Notes under the pieces: generated by a model
Seen by the model: only the letters and a program-made list of their open reading frames with translations
What the model was told of the DNA's origin: nothing
The model's database searches: none
Shown here: positions 11,441 to 21,944 of the stretch, piece by piece
Layout: each line of letters begins with the position of its first letter
Numbering within the stretch: position 1 is the stretch's first letter
Made by a program: the position numbers and the translations under genes
NCBI GenBank assembly: GCA_013146195.2
Contig: CM028377.1
Span: forward strand, 179,551,208 to 179,615,207
DNA from: Codonopsis lanceolata
Taxonomy: Eukaryota > Streptophyta > Magnoliopsida > Asterales > Campanulaceae
Length of the DNA stretch: 64,000 bases
Direction of reading: 5' to 3'

Positions 11441-13211
11441 CTTGACTATGGTTGTTAAGTGGATTAATGGCCTAGTCTACCCTATACGAGAACTTAGAAA
11501 AAGGTTTAGGATGCATTTAGCATTTAAACTCTATTGGATGAATTTTTAGAGACGACTCAACGGAGTCGAATTTAGTGAGCCATTGAACAATACCGGCTCA
11601 ATGATCAATCCCTACGACGTTCTAAACACGTTTCACTAAGAATAATAATTCTAGACTCTTGAACTTGGATTGATTACCATGCTTGATTTTAGATGTCATA
11701 TAATAGAATGCCTATTTGATATGTTGAGTTCGCTCTTGTCGAACTCAATCCTACTTGATTATTGATGAGAATAATTACTTGTCATGAACGAGATCGCTCT
11801 TGTCGACCTCGTTCACTACTTGAGAATTTGTTAAGTAAACACTACTTGGCATTTGCATGAGTCCAGCTGGCATACCCGTCTTTGTTCACACACGCCTCAC
11901 CTGTGGCCACGGTGGGAAGTAACCCCTTGCTGTAACCATTAGAGCATCATTGGTGTGTCTATCCCGGGCATCTCCTCGGAAGGTCGATGTACTTACACAC
12001 ATCCGACACCTCACATTCCAGATAACGCTTGTATGCAGGAACTACGTAGCGGCCCGGCTCTCCATATATCCTTATCCTATGTGATTTAATTACGAGCACC
12101 TATGTGAAACAATGTGCATCTTGGATATATGATCTCTATGCTTATGTGATGATATCTTGCCTTGTATGTTGCATATTGCCATGACATGCATGATTGATAG
12201 CTTACAAGTCTTTATGACTTACCCATTCCCTTTCTTCGCTTTAGATCTTAGCAAACAGGTCCTTCTCGCTGAGGCTTGCGGTGTTCGTGTCTCCTCTATT
12301 CCTCTTTTGGTCCGACGTTGCAGTTGAAGAGGTGGTTTAGATGTCCTCTTCCTTCCTTTTATATTTTGCAAGGACGATGGGTTAAAGCAAGTCAATTAGA
12401 CTATGCTTGGGTATATGTATAGAACTTGAACTTGTTACTTTTATTAGCTACTAGTAGTTTTAACACTTGTAGTACTTGTAACCCCTTTAATGCCGGCATT
12501 GTGTAAGCCGAGCTTTGGTTATCATGTTTAGTAGTTCACTACGTATAAGTCTTCCGCTGAGCATCCTATTAGCTCTTGTTTAATTCTTGTCCATAAACTG
12601 TTAGCTTGGGTTCCGGCATGTAGTGTCGCCGATGACTTGGTTTAATTGCTTAACTGTTTTATCAGGTTTGAAAAGTTTTTAAAATACCGGCCTTTTGGTG
12701 CCGAGGCGTGCTACGTCTCTAATGTTGCGTCACGTCGTTTTCTTAAATTGAGTCCTTGCATGTTATATGTTTACTTATTTCCCTCCTATTTGGGCGGTCC
12801 GACCCGCGGTTCCACCTCGGGCCCGGGTCGGGTCGCCACATGGTAGGCTTGTAAGAGAGGTTATTCCGGATGTGGAGATTCCTGAGGAGTACCGCGTCCC
12901 TGATCAGGCCCGCACGGTATATTCATCACTCCCCCTTTTTTTTCTGGTTGACTGATGCTCACTCCTTTTTTTTCGACTGATGCTCTATTTCTTTTTTTTA
13001 GGTCAAAGTGTCCACATAGAGACTCCGGGGCTTCGAGGCACAAACTCTACCTGGCGTCGATGGATGACTTTTCTTGTAGGAGCAATGGCGCTATCTGCGC
13101 AGCGCCGCAGATGATGATGATGATGATGCGGACGTAGGATCTAGTCGCGCCGAGCGGGGATCGCACGCACCGATGGCACGTTGGGCCCCCGAGTCAGGGG
13201 AGGTGGCTTGA

Positions 13212-13913
13212 GCAGAGGCAGAGCATCATTTGATTATTAGCTTCTTTTCCCTGCACATGTCAGCTTTTCTTTTTTTTTTCTTTTTTTTTATTTGTAATTA
13301 GTATCTGCACAAACATGAGTTATAAAATGCAATATAATTTTAAATGACATGATAAAATGAAATGCACACTCAAAATACATGCAAAAATAAAGCTATACCG
13401 ACTCCTAAGGGTAATGGCACGCTGCATTTTAGAAATGAATTTGAAAAGAATACACCTTCTGTTTTGAGGGGGCTTTTCTGGCGATCTGCGGGTAGAGGAA
13501 GAGGCAGCCGCCTCTTCCTGTGCGAGGAAGCATAATTGTGGCCATCTACACTCTTTTTAATAGCTGCTAGGCCTTCCCGTGATCAGACAAGGTTTCAATT
13601 GGTGATTTGGACAGAAACCAGAATTTCAGATGCAGTAAAGGAGCAATTTGGGCGTGGCCTATAAGCAGTTTGGGCGCCATGCCCAAATTCCATGAAGGTG
13701 GCGCCCAAAATGGTTTTCCTGGGAGATTTTCTTGGCCACTGTTTGCCACTGTTCGTCCTGTTTGTCGATTTTTATTATTTCTGCTATAAAAGGAGACCCG
13801 GCGAGCCTGAATTCTTCACGTCTGATTTTCTTTCAGCCTGCTTCATTTCTTCTCAGCTTCTCCCTCTCAGTTGCTCTTCTTTTGACAAAGAAAGTTTTAT
13901 ATTTCTCGCTCTA
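13212..13913 (+). promoter_or_regulatory. Promoter region of the DUF7745-like cargo gene
   Basis: There is no ORF with a domain. A poly-T stretch lies at 13260-13300. At 13669-13688 sits the 20-bp near-palindrome TTTGGGCGCCATGCCCAAAT, with a related GGTGGCGCCCAAAA at 13697-13710 and TTTGGGCGTGGCC at 13648. A TATA box TATAAAA lies at 13785-13791, followed by a C/T-rich leader to the ATG at 13914. The same palindrome and the same palindrome-then-TATA order occur in the Tat LTRs (23707-23725, 23860-23877), in the opposite orientation. This suggests the cargo promoter and the LTR promoter share control elements. Confidence 0.6.
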
Positions 13914-15648
13914 ATGGCGCCTGCACCATACACCTCTGGAATTAGAAATTTATGAAAATGCCCTCGACCTATGGATTCTTGCCCTCCGAGCCGACGAGCG
14001 TGACTGGTTCGATCACATTTTTGGCTTCAGGTGCCTTCTTTCCTGGAGAAATATCGTGATCAACTGGGACATGTTGAGAGGAGCGTCCAGGTTCTGGTCT
14101 CGTCAGGATCATCTCTTTAATTTTGGGATGAATGAAATGTGCCCAGCCTTTGAAGAATTTTGTGCAATGTTGGGAGTTGCTGCCACTCGTAATATTGTCG
14201 TGCCCTCGCCTCGGAGGCGTCCCTACATGGCAATTAGGGAGCTATTCCGCACTACTAGAGATGCCACCCCGGGCTTCTATAACGGGGTGAACTTTGATTT
14301 GACCGTTCTTCCTCGATCATTCACAGAGTTCATAGAGGACGACGTGGATTATTTGAGGCGCCGGTTGACGGCTCTTTTCCTATGTCTGGTGGGAAGATAT
14401 CTGCTGGTGGGCCATCAGGGATTTATTGATGTGCGAGTGGTGGATCTCGCTCTGCAGGCACGTGATCGCCGGGCGAATATCGTTCCAGTAATCCTAGCAG
14501 AGACTCTGGCTGGCCTTGATGCTTTTTCTGGTGGCGACGAACTTTTCCCTACCGGCAGTCCCATTCTGATCCATATGTGGCTGGAGGAGCATTTTCAGTG
14601 CGTGATGGCTCCTGCACCTTTCGGGGGGAGATATGATCCGGGGCTTTATGGCTTCCGCGGCCGCTTTCCTCAAACCAATTTTTCTGACTATGACTGGACC
14701 GAGGATTTCTTTCAGAGGGGCTCCATGGACATATCCTGGGTGATTAGCCACTGGGAGATCCGGCTTCATTTTGCACACTCCGGCTATGCTCAAGTCGTCA
14801 TGTTGGGCATCGAAGAACTTCTTTTATAGTCCGATTGAATCATGCGCTTGGGCCGAAACAGTTATTCCGCATAACGACTCGCCCGATGTTTTTGGAGATG
14901 ACGAATGACAGGACTCTGACTTTTGATTTTCAGCGGATGTGGCGTCTGGACTTTGATAGGCTTCAGGTGGCCTATTTGTTCTCCGATTACATATTCTTGT
15001 CCCTTGAATACTTGGCCTGGATAATGGTGATCGCTGAGGAATCTTCCCGCAGGATTCGGCGAAGGCTGAGAAGTTTGTTTGGCCGGCATGTCGCTACTGG
15101 TATTGACGCTCGCCTTATGGAGATAGGCGAAGAGATCGAGAGCTCAGGCTTGGTCATTCCTCAGGTCTTACAGGAAGATTTCAGGCGAGTACATAACCTT
15201 GGTGCTCCGGTGGCTCCCGGACCAGATGAAGCGGGTCCCAGTAATTGGGAAACGGCGAGGTCGCCCCCCAAGGCGAATGGGGTGCGGCTTCAGATATGCT
15301 GATTTCGAGGTCCCTCGACATGACAACGCAGGTCAAGAGCACAATCCTTGGGAACAAGAAGAGGCTGTCCCTTCCCCTCAAAATGGATGGGGCACTGATA
15401 TAAGGCCTGATAATGGCAATCAACAGCATAATCCCTGGGAACCAGAAGAGGTTGCTCCTCCCCCTCAGCCTGGATGGGGTACTGGTGTCAGAGATAACGG
15501 AGCTGGTCCTAGCAACACAACTGTCCACGAGAATGGAGATGCCGGTGATGATGAAGGAGACACTTCTGGCGGTTCTGAGAAAAGGGGTTCTTCTGTGCCT
15601 CGCAAAAGAGGGATATGGGCCCGGCTGGGTGGACGCCGTAGGCACTGA
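13914..15648 (+). pseudogene. DUF7745-like retroelement cargo protein
   Basis: From the ATG at 13914 (MAPAPYTSGIRNL) the frame shifts after about ten codons into LEIYENALDLWILALRADE and on to INWDMLRGASRFW. It then runs open through NEMCPAFEEFCAMLGV, LFLCLVGRYLL and VPVILAETLAGLD to 14829. It shifts again (near 14825) into NHALGPKQLFRITTRP and again (15250-15300) into a Pro/Gly/acidic tail ending ...KRGIWARLGGRRRH. The middle part matches what I recall of the plant DUF7745 family, often found in retroelements; biochemical function is unknown. The tail holds two copies of a ~29-residue repeat with core HNPWE.EE. It is convergent with integrase, whose stop is 460 bp away. All three breaks are single-frameshift type, so errors in the consensus are possible. 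Confidence 0.65.
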
Positions 15649-16110
15649 CAGACCGCTTCGGGGCTGAGGTGCAAAAGGAAGGAATGTTTGGGGGAAACAA
15701 GTGGGGGTGTAGGCAAGAATATATATGTGCAATGCAGTTAATGTATAATATAGACGTCTTAAATAAATATTCCTAAGTTGCACCTTAGGACCTTGTAATA
15801 TATTTTAAGTATTTTAATGTGAGCTTCCGTTGTGGTTTTTTCTCTTTCTTTGTCAGTTGAGCCTGTTGTTTGCCGAAGACTGGAGATAGTATGCTGAGGA
15901 TTCAAAAGAGTGTCTTCCCTCTCCTTTTTCTCCTGATTTTTTTTATGCTCTAACTTTTGCCTAGGCCGCCATTTCCGGTTTTCAACCTAGCGAGCCCTTA
16001 TTTCTCCTTTTTATTTTAATTTTTTTTGCTCTAACTTTTGCCTAGGCCGCCCTTTCGGGTTTTCAACCTAGCGAGCTGGAGAGGGAAGCACTTTTGTTGA
16101 ATAGAATGGC
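15649..16110. other. Convergent spacer between the cargo gene and Tat integrase
   Basis: It separates the ends of two converging genes. It holds two tandem copies of an 81-bp unit (15947-16027 and 16028-16077; core TTTTGCCTAGGCCGCC plus GGTTTTCAACCTAGCGAG). Such a place would be expected to contain the terminators of both transcripts, but I cannot point to one. Confidence 0.6.
15947..16077. repeat. 81-bp tandem repeat, two copies, with inverted CCTAG..CTAGG
   Basis: GCTCTAACTTTTGCCTAGG starts at 15947 and again at 16028. Within each unit TGCCTAGGCC and AACCTAGCGAG can pair imperfectly. A poly-T stretch separates the copies. Confidence 0.8.
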
Positions 16111-17112
16111 TCAAGCGTAGTACCTTTTGAGCTTGTCAAGGTTGAAGGGCTGAACAAGGTCTTCTCCTTCCTGGTTTGTGAGGAGTACGGCACCTCCTGA
16201 CCGGATCTCTTTGACAATGTACGGTCCCATCCATTTTCCCCTAGGGGATTTTTCTAGTATCAACATAACTAGGGGTTTTTCACACCGATCTCCGACCGAT
16301 GTCGCGCCTTTGACTTTTTGTTGAATGCTCGGGCTATGCGCTTTGATAGGCTCGAGTGTGCTCTAGGGCTAGCAAACGCCGCTCATCGATCGGGGCTGGC
16401 TAATTCTTCAAATCGCCCTTTAACCCGCCGACCTCTATGTATGTCGATTCCATCATTACTCTTAATGATGGTATTTCAATTTCAATAGGTAGCACTGCAT
16501 CCATGCCGTAGGCCAGAGAGTAGGGGGTAGCCCCTGGGTGTACGAGGTGCGAGTCCCTGCAGCTGGCGGTAGCTTTTCTCGCCGCCTCTCCTCGGCCTTT
16601 TTTCTGATGATGTTCTCGAGGGTTTTGTTGACTGCTTCAACGGCACCATTTGCTTGTGGCCGGTAGGGGGAAGATTTGTGTCTTTGAATTTTGAATTCGT
16701 CGAGAAGACGATTCACGTCTCCTTCAAAATGAGAACCGTTGTCGGAGATGATTTCGAAAGGCACCCCATAGCGGTATATGATATTGGCCCGGATAAATTC
16801 GGATACCTTTCTGGCATTTAAGATTCTGTAGAAAGAGGCTTCTACCCACTTTGTAAAGTAGTCGACAGCTACTAGAACGTACTCGTGGCCATTGGATCCC
16901 TTCGGGTGAATTTGGCCTATGACATCGATACCCCATGTGAGAAGGGCCGGGGTCGTGGAGTTGTATAGGATGTGCCGGGGCACGTGCTGCAGATTTGCAA
17001 AACGTTGACACTTGTCACAATGTCGTACCCACCTAATGCAGTCGGTTTCAAGCGAGCTCCAGTAGTATCCCTGCCGGATAACTTTCTTGGATAGCATGTG
17101 GACGTTCATGTG
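16111..17112 (-). pseudogene. Tat/Ogre integrase
   Basis: Read on the minus strand from the deletion point near 17110: KKVIRQGYYWSS, CDKCQRFANLQH (zinc binding), WGIDVIGQI (first catalytic Asp), ISDNGSHFEG (second Asp), NGAVEAVNKTLE (Glu). The catalytic triad therefore looks intact. After about 16500 the frame shifts; a C-terminal tail follows and ends LDKLKRYYA with stop at 16111-16113, the normal Tat integrase end. Integrase inserts the cDNA into nuclear DNA. Upstream RT and RNase H are deleted, so it could act only on products of other elements. Two or more frameshifts lie in the last 130 residues. Confidence 0.85.
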
Positions 17113-17740
17113 GGGATTCGGTGTTTGACTATGGCTGGGTTTAGCCCCGGCATATCTTTATAGGACCAGGCAAAGATATCTACGAACTCTTTGAGGAGGT
17201 CGATGAGTGCTACCCTTTCGTAACCTTGCGTGTAGTCACGATTTTGATTTCTTTTGACTTGATTATTCAGCCCATTGATGATTGACAAGTCTTCACCGCC
17301 GCCGCCGAGTGATGTTGTTCATGTTGCTCAACTGACTTTACAAGCTCATGCAAATATTTTTTATCTTTTGGGTCCATTTCATTAAATGACTCATTATTAT
17401 GATTATTTAATGTATCTTTTAATGTAGGTGCAACTAAGGAATAAGCAAAGACATTTATATTATCATTAATAGCAAACTGCACGGGGCTTATTACATTACT
17501 GAGGACCTGGGGTTTGAGATCCTCATTATTAGGGAGCGGATCGGTAGATGACCAATCCGTAAAGCTAGGAGAAGGAAGGGGGATGGTATATCCGAAGTGG
17601 TCTACCAGTTCTGCGGGAGTCAAGAGCGGGCCGGTCGTAACATACCAATTCTGCAGAGGCTTAGCAGTTAGATTCAAGGGTGTTGACCACAGCTTGGGGG
17701 ATAACCTCAAAACCACTGAGGAAGATACCCGTGTCTTCAT
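17106..17740 (-). pseudogene. Protease-RT linker and first part of reverse transcriptase, truncated
   Basis: The minus-strand piece 17740-17267 is a linker without a named domain. It is followed by LLKEFVDIFAWSYKDMPGL and IVKHRIP (17288-17106), the usual beginning of the Tat RT region. Directly after HRIP the sequence reads as the zinc-finger end of integrase, so RT, RNase H and the integrase N-terminus were removed in one internal deletion at about 17105-17112. A typical element has roughly 2.5-3 kb there. Confidence 0.8.
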
Positions 17741-18149
17741 GTTCTATCTCGAGGATTGGGATATCCCCGCTTTCCTTGTTTTCCACGATCTTATCAGCCA
17801 GAATAATTACTATGTGATCATCGTGGATGAATTTGACACGTTGGTGTAACGAAGAAGCTACCCCCTTTACCCCATGGATCCAAGGGCGTCCCAGTAACAG
17901 GCTGAAAGTGGCTGGTATGTCCAAAACTTGGAATTCGACCGGCATGGTTAGTGGCCCAATAGTCAGCATCAGAGTGACTACCCCTAAGACACATCGACTG
18001 GTGTTGTCGTATGCCTTTACTGTCTGTGAAGAAGGAGTGAGTTCTGATATTTTTGTTCCCAATTTGGCTAAGGTGCTGGCGGGACATACATTCAGAGAGG
18101 ACCCGTTGTCTATCAGAACTCGAGGAACCCGCTTTTCCATTATTCCCAC
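17661..18149 (-). pseudogene. Retropepsin-like aspartic protease of the Tat element
   Basis: The frame contains KRVPRVLIDNGSSLNVCP (active-site Asp-Asn-Gly, the form usual in Ogre-type proteases), and FSLLLGRPWIHGVKGVASSL, the flap and second hydrophobic-Gly motif. It would cleave the Gag-Pol polyprotein. It overlaps the end of the gag-linker frame upstream (18140-18844), showing a frame shift between them. About 160 residues of open frame remain. Confidence 0.85.
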
Positions 18150-20762
18150 AGTGATATGAAGAGCATCAATGTGGTCGGTCCCTTCTTGGGCAGATCTAGA
18201 TCAGTAAACATTATGACATTCCCAAAATGAATGTTACCGATCATCTGAGTAAGCTCATTCGGGGAGGTTTCAATGGGAACGACTGCCTGACTTAGAGACT
18301 TGGCCAGGGTATCACGATGGGTTTTTGAAGCACAAAGTAAGCCCCAGATGGAAATGTTGGCCTGAGTTTTCTTCATCTGAGCTAACAGAGTATCTTCCAC
18401 CTCCTTAGCCCCAGTATCTGTTTCTTTGTCTTTGCCTGAGTGGTCACCTTTTTCCAGGTTTGGTTGGTAGGCTCGGCCAGATCTAGTAAGGTGGCTAACA
18501 TCCCCACCGACCCAAGTGGCTTTTTCGATGTTGCAAGTATTTTGGCTACCCAGGATAGTGTCCCAAGAGAGCATATTGCAGCTAGGCTCTTTTATGGATG
18601 TAGATGGAGAGAAAGGAATGAGAATATATGGTAATGGGTGGCTAATTTTTTCGAACTTGGGCACAGTGACTTTTTCATCAACCTCAATCATGTTGATTTG
18701 AGGTAGAGGGTTATTGACTGTATTTGGTCCAGGGGGAGGTTTTTCAATTACCTTGTCATCTATCAAATCCTGGATAGCATGTTTGAGTGTGTAGCATCTG
18801 GTGAGGTGACCATCGCAAATGATGGTACTCACAAGATCGGGCATGGTTCCATGTGTCAGGCAGGGGGTTTGGTGGCCTGTAGTTTTCCAGAGGCTTCAAT
18901 ACTCCCTGAGCCATTAGCCCCTGCAATATCACGCATCGAGGAGCTTGCACCGTCAAAGTGTCTGACTCTCGAAGTTTCGCTCTTGGCCATTATTCCTCCG
19001 ACCGAAGTTGACAGACTGCTCGGCCCATAGGACCATGGAGTAGCACTATAGTTTTGGGTAGGAAAAGAGGCTGATGCATCTCCTACCATGTTGACGGTAC
19101 GTCTTTCCTTTAGAGTATCGGAAAGAACTGGAAGGTGTATTGACTTTTAGTTGCCCGGTCCGTATATCTTCATCAATACGAACCCCTATCTCCATTACTT
19201 CTTTAAAGCCGCTGTAGTGGGAGATACCGCATGTGTTCCGTATACGGGTCGGAGGTTTTGATGAACATCCCAGATGACTCACCTGATCAGTCTGTCAAAA
19301 GTCTGGCTAACTTTCGCTTTCCACCGACCGCAAATTCAAAGCACATGTTTCTTTTTCCCTTTGGGTGCACGACTCGAGGTCTCTTTTATTTTCTGGGCTA
19401 GTGTTGTCTTTATACCTTTCAAGGAATTCTTCGGCTATTCGGTCCCAGGTATTCAGAGTGTTGTTATCTGACAACATCAGCCATTGCTTGGCAGCTCCTA
19501 CTAGAGTGAGGTGAAAATTGGAAGTCATAGCTTCAAAGCTAGCTCCCCTCGATCGCATACCGCTGAGTAGGATTTTAGATGGGATATAGGCATCCATTCC
19601 ATCAAACTTTTCTATGCTCCGCATTTTGAACTTTGAAGGCGATTGCCGAAGGTTGTAATGCCAGGCCCGCGAGAAAATTCCCCTTTGTTGAGCAGCATCA
19701 TGGTTTTCATGTTTTCCATGCTTCCATTTTGGTGGCCGGGGAGTTGGTTTTAGGTATATGGCGTGATTTGGGAAAGCCGGGTTAATTTCGTGGTGTTTGG
19801 TAGGGATTTTGGGTTGGGTATGGATTCTGAGTCGGATTTTGAGCTGGGTATAGATTCTGAGCTGGATATGGGTTTTGGGTAATGTAAGCTGGTGGATTTT
19901 GGGTTGGATAGGGATTCTGAGTTGGGTAAGGATTTTGAGCTAGATACGGGTTTTGGGCTGTATAGAGATTCTGGGCAGTATAGGGATTCTGGGCTGGATA
20001 GAGATTTTGGGTTGGTGGATTCTGGGCTGGTGGATTATTGGCAGGGTACGAGTTTTGAGCTAGTGGGTTATTGGTAGTATATGGATTTTGGGTAATGTAG
20101 GCTGATGGATTTTGGATGGTTTCGGCCAGATGGCTAGAATCATCGGGAGGTAAGTAGGTAGTAACTTGGCCTGACGGGTTATAGCTTTGGGGATCCATAT
20201 GTGGGCTGTTTTGGAGTGGGTTGTTTATGGGAAAAGGGAAGTCATTTGGATTCTGGGGAATGTTGGTGTTTGGGATAGGATATGGAGGATATGACGGGTA
20301 GGGGTGGACATTTGGGTAGTAGGGAGTTGGTGGAGGGTTAGGATTTGGAGTGACGGCAGTGTTTGGTGGGTTAGTGTTTGGCTGAGGGTTTGGGTTTGGA
20401 AGCGTATGTGAGGTTGATGCTTCTTGTGGGACTGTAGGGGAAGAAATTACCTCACCACCGGATTTCAAGCTTTGTACCGTTAGCCATTTGGCTCATTATT
20501 CGGCCACTGCACCCAAATGTCTAGCCACCGCCGCATTGCCGAGTCGGAGCATACCCCCCCTGATTTGTACCCATAGCGGATCGTTCACTTTCGATGCCAT
20601 ACCGGATCCGCACCCTCCGAACTGCTTATGTCCGATTCGATATGTTTCGATACCCTCTCGATCGATTGCACTTGATTCCGTACCAATCGGCCAAGATCGC
20701 TCTCGTTTTCCAAATTCGGGCCAAGTTCGGGAAAATGGGTTTGGTATCGAAGGTCGGGTCAA
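18140..20762 (-). pseudogene. Gag and gag-protease linker of the Tat element
   Basis: It starts near 20592 or 20762 (MASKVNDPLWVQIRGG in frame). A Pro/Asn/Gln-rich region (20468-19782) follows after a frameshift. The capsid-like part lies at 19624-19307 (IPSKILLSGMRSRGAS, LTLVGAAKQWLML, EEFLERYKD). The Zn-knuckle-like CDGHLTRCYTLKHAIQDLI begins near 18830, and the linker has HLTRSGRAYQPN and TQANISIWGLL, motifs I associate with Tat/Ogre elements. Gag packages element RNA in cytoplasmic particles. The frame changes at about 20490, 19780, 19300-19280, 19050 and 18850, so no intact Gag is made from this consensus. Confidence 0.75.
19790..20110 (-). repeat. Tandem (A/T)QNPYP-type codon repeats in gag
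   Basis: About 300 bp encodes repeated short units such as AQNPY, TQNPYP and AQNLY. The plus strand shows repeated GGATTCTGGG / GGATTTTGGG segments about 15-30 bp apart. Repeat-length change here is likely to account for some frame disruption. Confidence 0.8.
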
Positions 20763-21623
20763 GGCTTTTTCTCGGCTTGGAGTACGCTGCCTTTATTAGT
20801 ATATTTTATTATTTATTATTTTCCCTACAAAATGACCTGATAAGCACTCGCTAATTTTGACAGCCTCAGACTTTCCTGGAACAAGGATTCTTTCTCCGCA
20901 GTATAGGACCAACGTATTCCACCCGCCTTCGACTCCCGAGATCGGACTAATCCCAGTGCGAAGGGCATATACTCTTTCCGGGATCCACCATTCGAAATGG
21001 TCTAGGTCGAGCATTAGAAAATAATAAATCACCTTGTTTTTTTTTTTTTTTGACTTGCGCATTTTTTTCAACTTGTCTTGCGCACATTTTTTTTGACTTG
21101 CATTTTTTTTTTTGACAGGGGCTGACTCATAATTTAAAATGCAAAAACCGGTCGGTCTTTGAAGTGTCCTGAAAAACTATATGCAGTCTAACGTTGGCTT
21201 ATGCATGGGGTAGGCTGGCTATGGTGTAGGGTAGCAGTTCGGAATATATTTATATGCATGTGCAGGTGTGTGCGGCATCTAAAAAGCAAAAAAAAGTTTT
21301 TTTTTCAGATATAGAAAGCAGAAAATAAAACAGATATGACATGTCTTGCTGTTATTTGTGGATTTTCTCGGCCTTTTAGCTTAAGCGCGAGCAAGCAAGC
21401 ATACCATCAAGAAATAGAAAGAAAAGCGGGAAAATCTATCTATTTTTAGAAAATGGGTCCTAATCCTCAAACTAAAATGACAGAATGAATACATGTATAT
21501 ATATATGTATATTTTGCAGAATGAAAAATAAAGCAAGAAATAATAATATAAGGCCGAAAATGAAAAGATTTTGAAAACAAAGCCCCGGCCCGTTTGTTGT
21601 GCTGCCTGGAAATAAAAAGAAAA

Positions 21624-21668
<45 letters not shown>

Positions 21669-21925
21669 TTTTTGATTTGATTTGATTTTTTTTTTTTGAA
21701 AAAAAAAACGAATATTTTCAAGTATATCCGTAACAGTGTTTGAAATGAAACTGCTGCAAAATGGAGGATCATATCCACAAATATAGACATGGATGTTAAA
21801 GGAACGCAATATTAGACTGTTTTAAATTAATATAACAAGCATACTTTAGCCAGAAACAAAAGAATAAACAAGTTTTGGTTAATGAGTCTAGCCCTCCATT
21901 TTTATTTATTAAAATAAAAACGATC
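20763..21925 (-). other. 5' leader of the Tat element
   Basis: No coding region is recognised between the primer binding site and gag. The region holds poly-T/poly-A tracts (21035-21110, 21290-21305, 21661-21705) and an (AT)n microsatellite at about 21627-21660. The repeats likely caused the small odd ORFs seen here. Confidence 0.6.
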
Positions 21926-21943
21926 TCCCCAGCAGAGTCGCCA
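21926..21943 (-). promoter_or_regulatory. Primer binding site (tRNA-type) of the Tat element
   Basis: The minus strand reads TGGCGACTCTGCTGGGGA, separated by one base from the LTR end CCCACA. This is the PBS form I recall for many Tat/Ogre elements (tRNA-Arg is usually given as primer; not checked here). Confidence 0.75.
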
Positions 21944-21944
21944 C

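Larger units (their letters stand above)
9473..12840. mobile_element. Solo LTR, 3.4 kb, with 5-bp TSD (TGGTA)
   Basis: It starts TGTGAGAACCC and ends GGGTCGCCACA, the TG...CA ends of an LTR. The five bases TGGTA directly precede it (9468-9472) and directly follow it (12841-12845), a perfect target-site duplication. No gag, pol, primer binding site or second LTR lies inside, so it is best read as a solo LTR left by recombination. Its length, a promoter near 10.79 kb and the style of its ends suggest a chromovirus of the Tekay/Del type, but this is inference. The small ORFs inside look like chance. It splits the PMD cargo gene. Confidence 0.9.
7005..13211 (+). pseudogene. Plant mobile domain (PMD, aminotransferase-like) protein carried antisense in the Tat element, interrupted
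   Basis: Exon 1 (7005-7184) encodes MASSSRSRKGKAPMDPES and an adjoining acidic/basic stretch. A 925-nt T-rich intron (7185-8109, GTAAGT...CAG) leads in frame to exon 2, where the PMD core is clear: THTFHLSWGEITMTPCDFAA, then a 'RVSLLGCLRELD..YDWGQAGLAELY' pattern. A second intron (8771-8870) precedes VWAYSVFDF; later pieces are GERVNRQ and an Asp-rich C-terminus ending at TGA 13209-13211. PMD proteins are nuclear; host members (MAIN/MAIL) help silence transposons, but this is a transposon-borne relative of unknown role. Frameshifts or stops occur near 8524, 8920, 9155 and 9290, and a solo LTR splits the gene at 9473. The family call is firm; the exon model after 9160 is tentative. Confidence 0.8.

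Noticed and set aside
9472..12846. Complete small retrotransposon (TRIM/LARD) instead of a solo LTR
   Set aside because: No second LTR, primer binding site or polypurine tract is seen inside; one TSD-flanked TG...CA unit with one promoter fits a solo LTR better.
21467..21809. Overlapping minus-strand ORFs of 107 and 142 aa
   Set aside because: They run through an (AT)n microsatellite and poly-T/poly-A, giving Ile-Tyr repeats; not coding.
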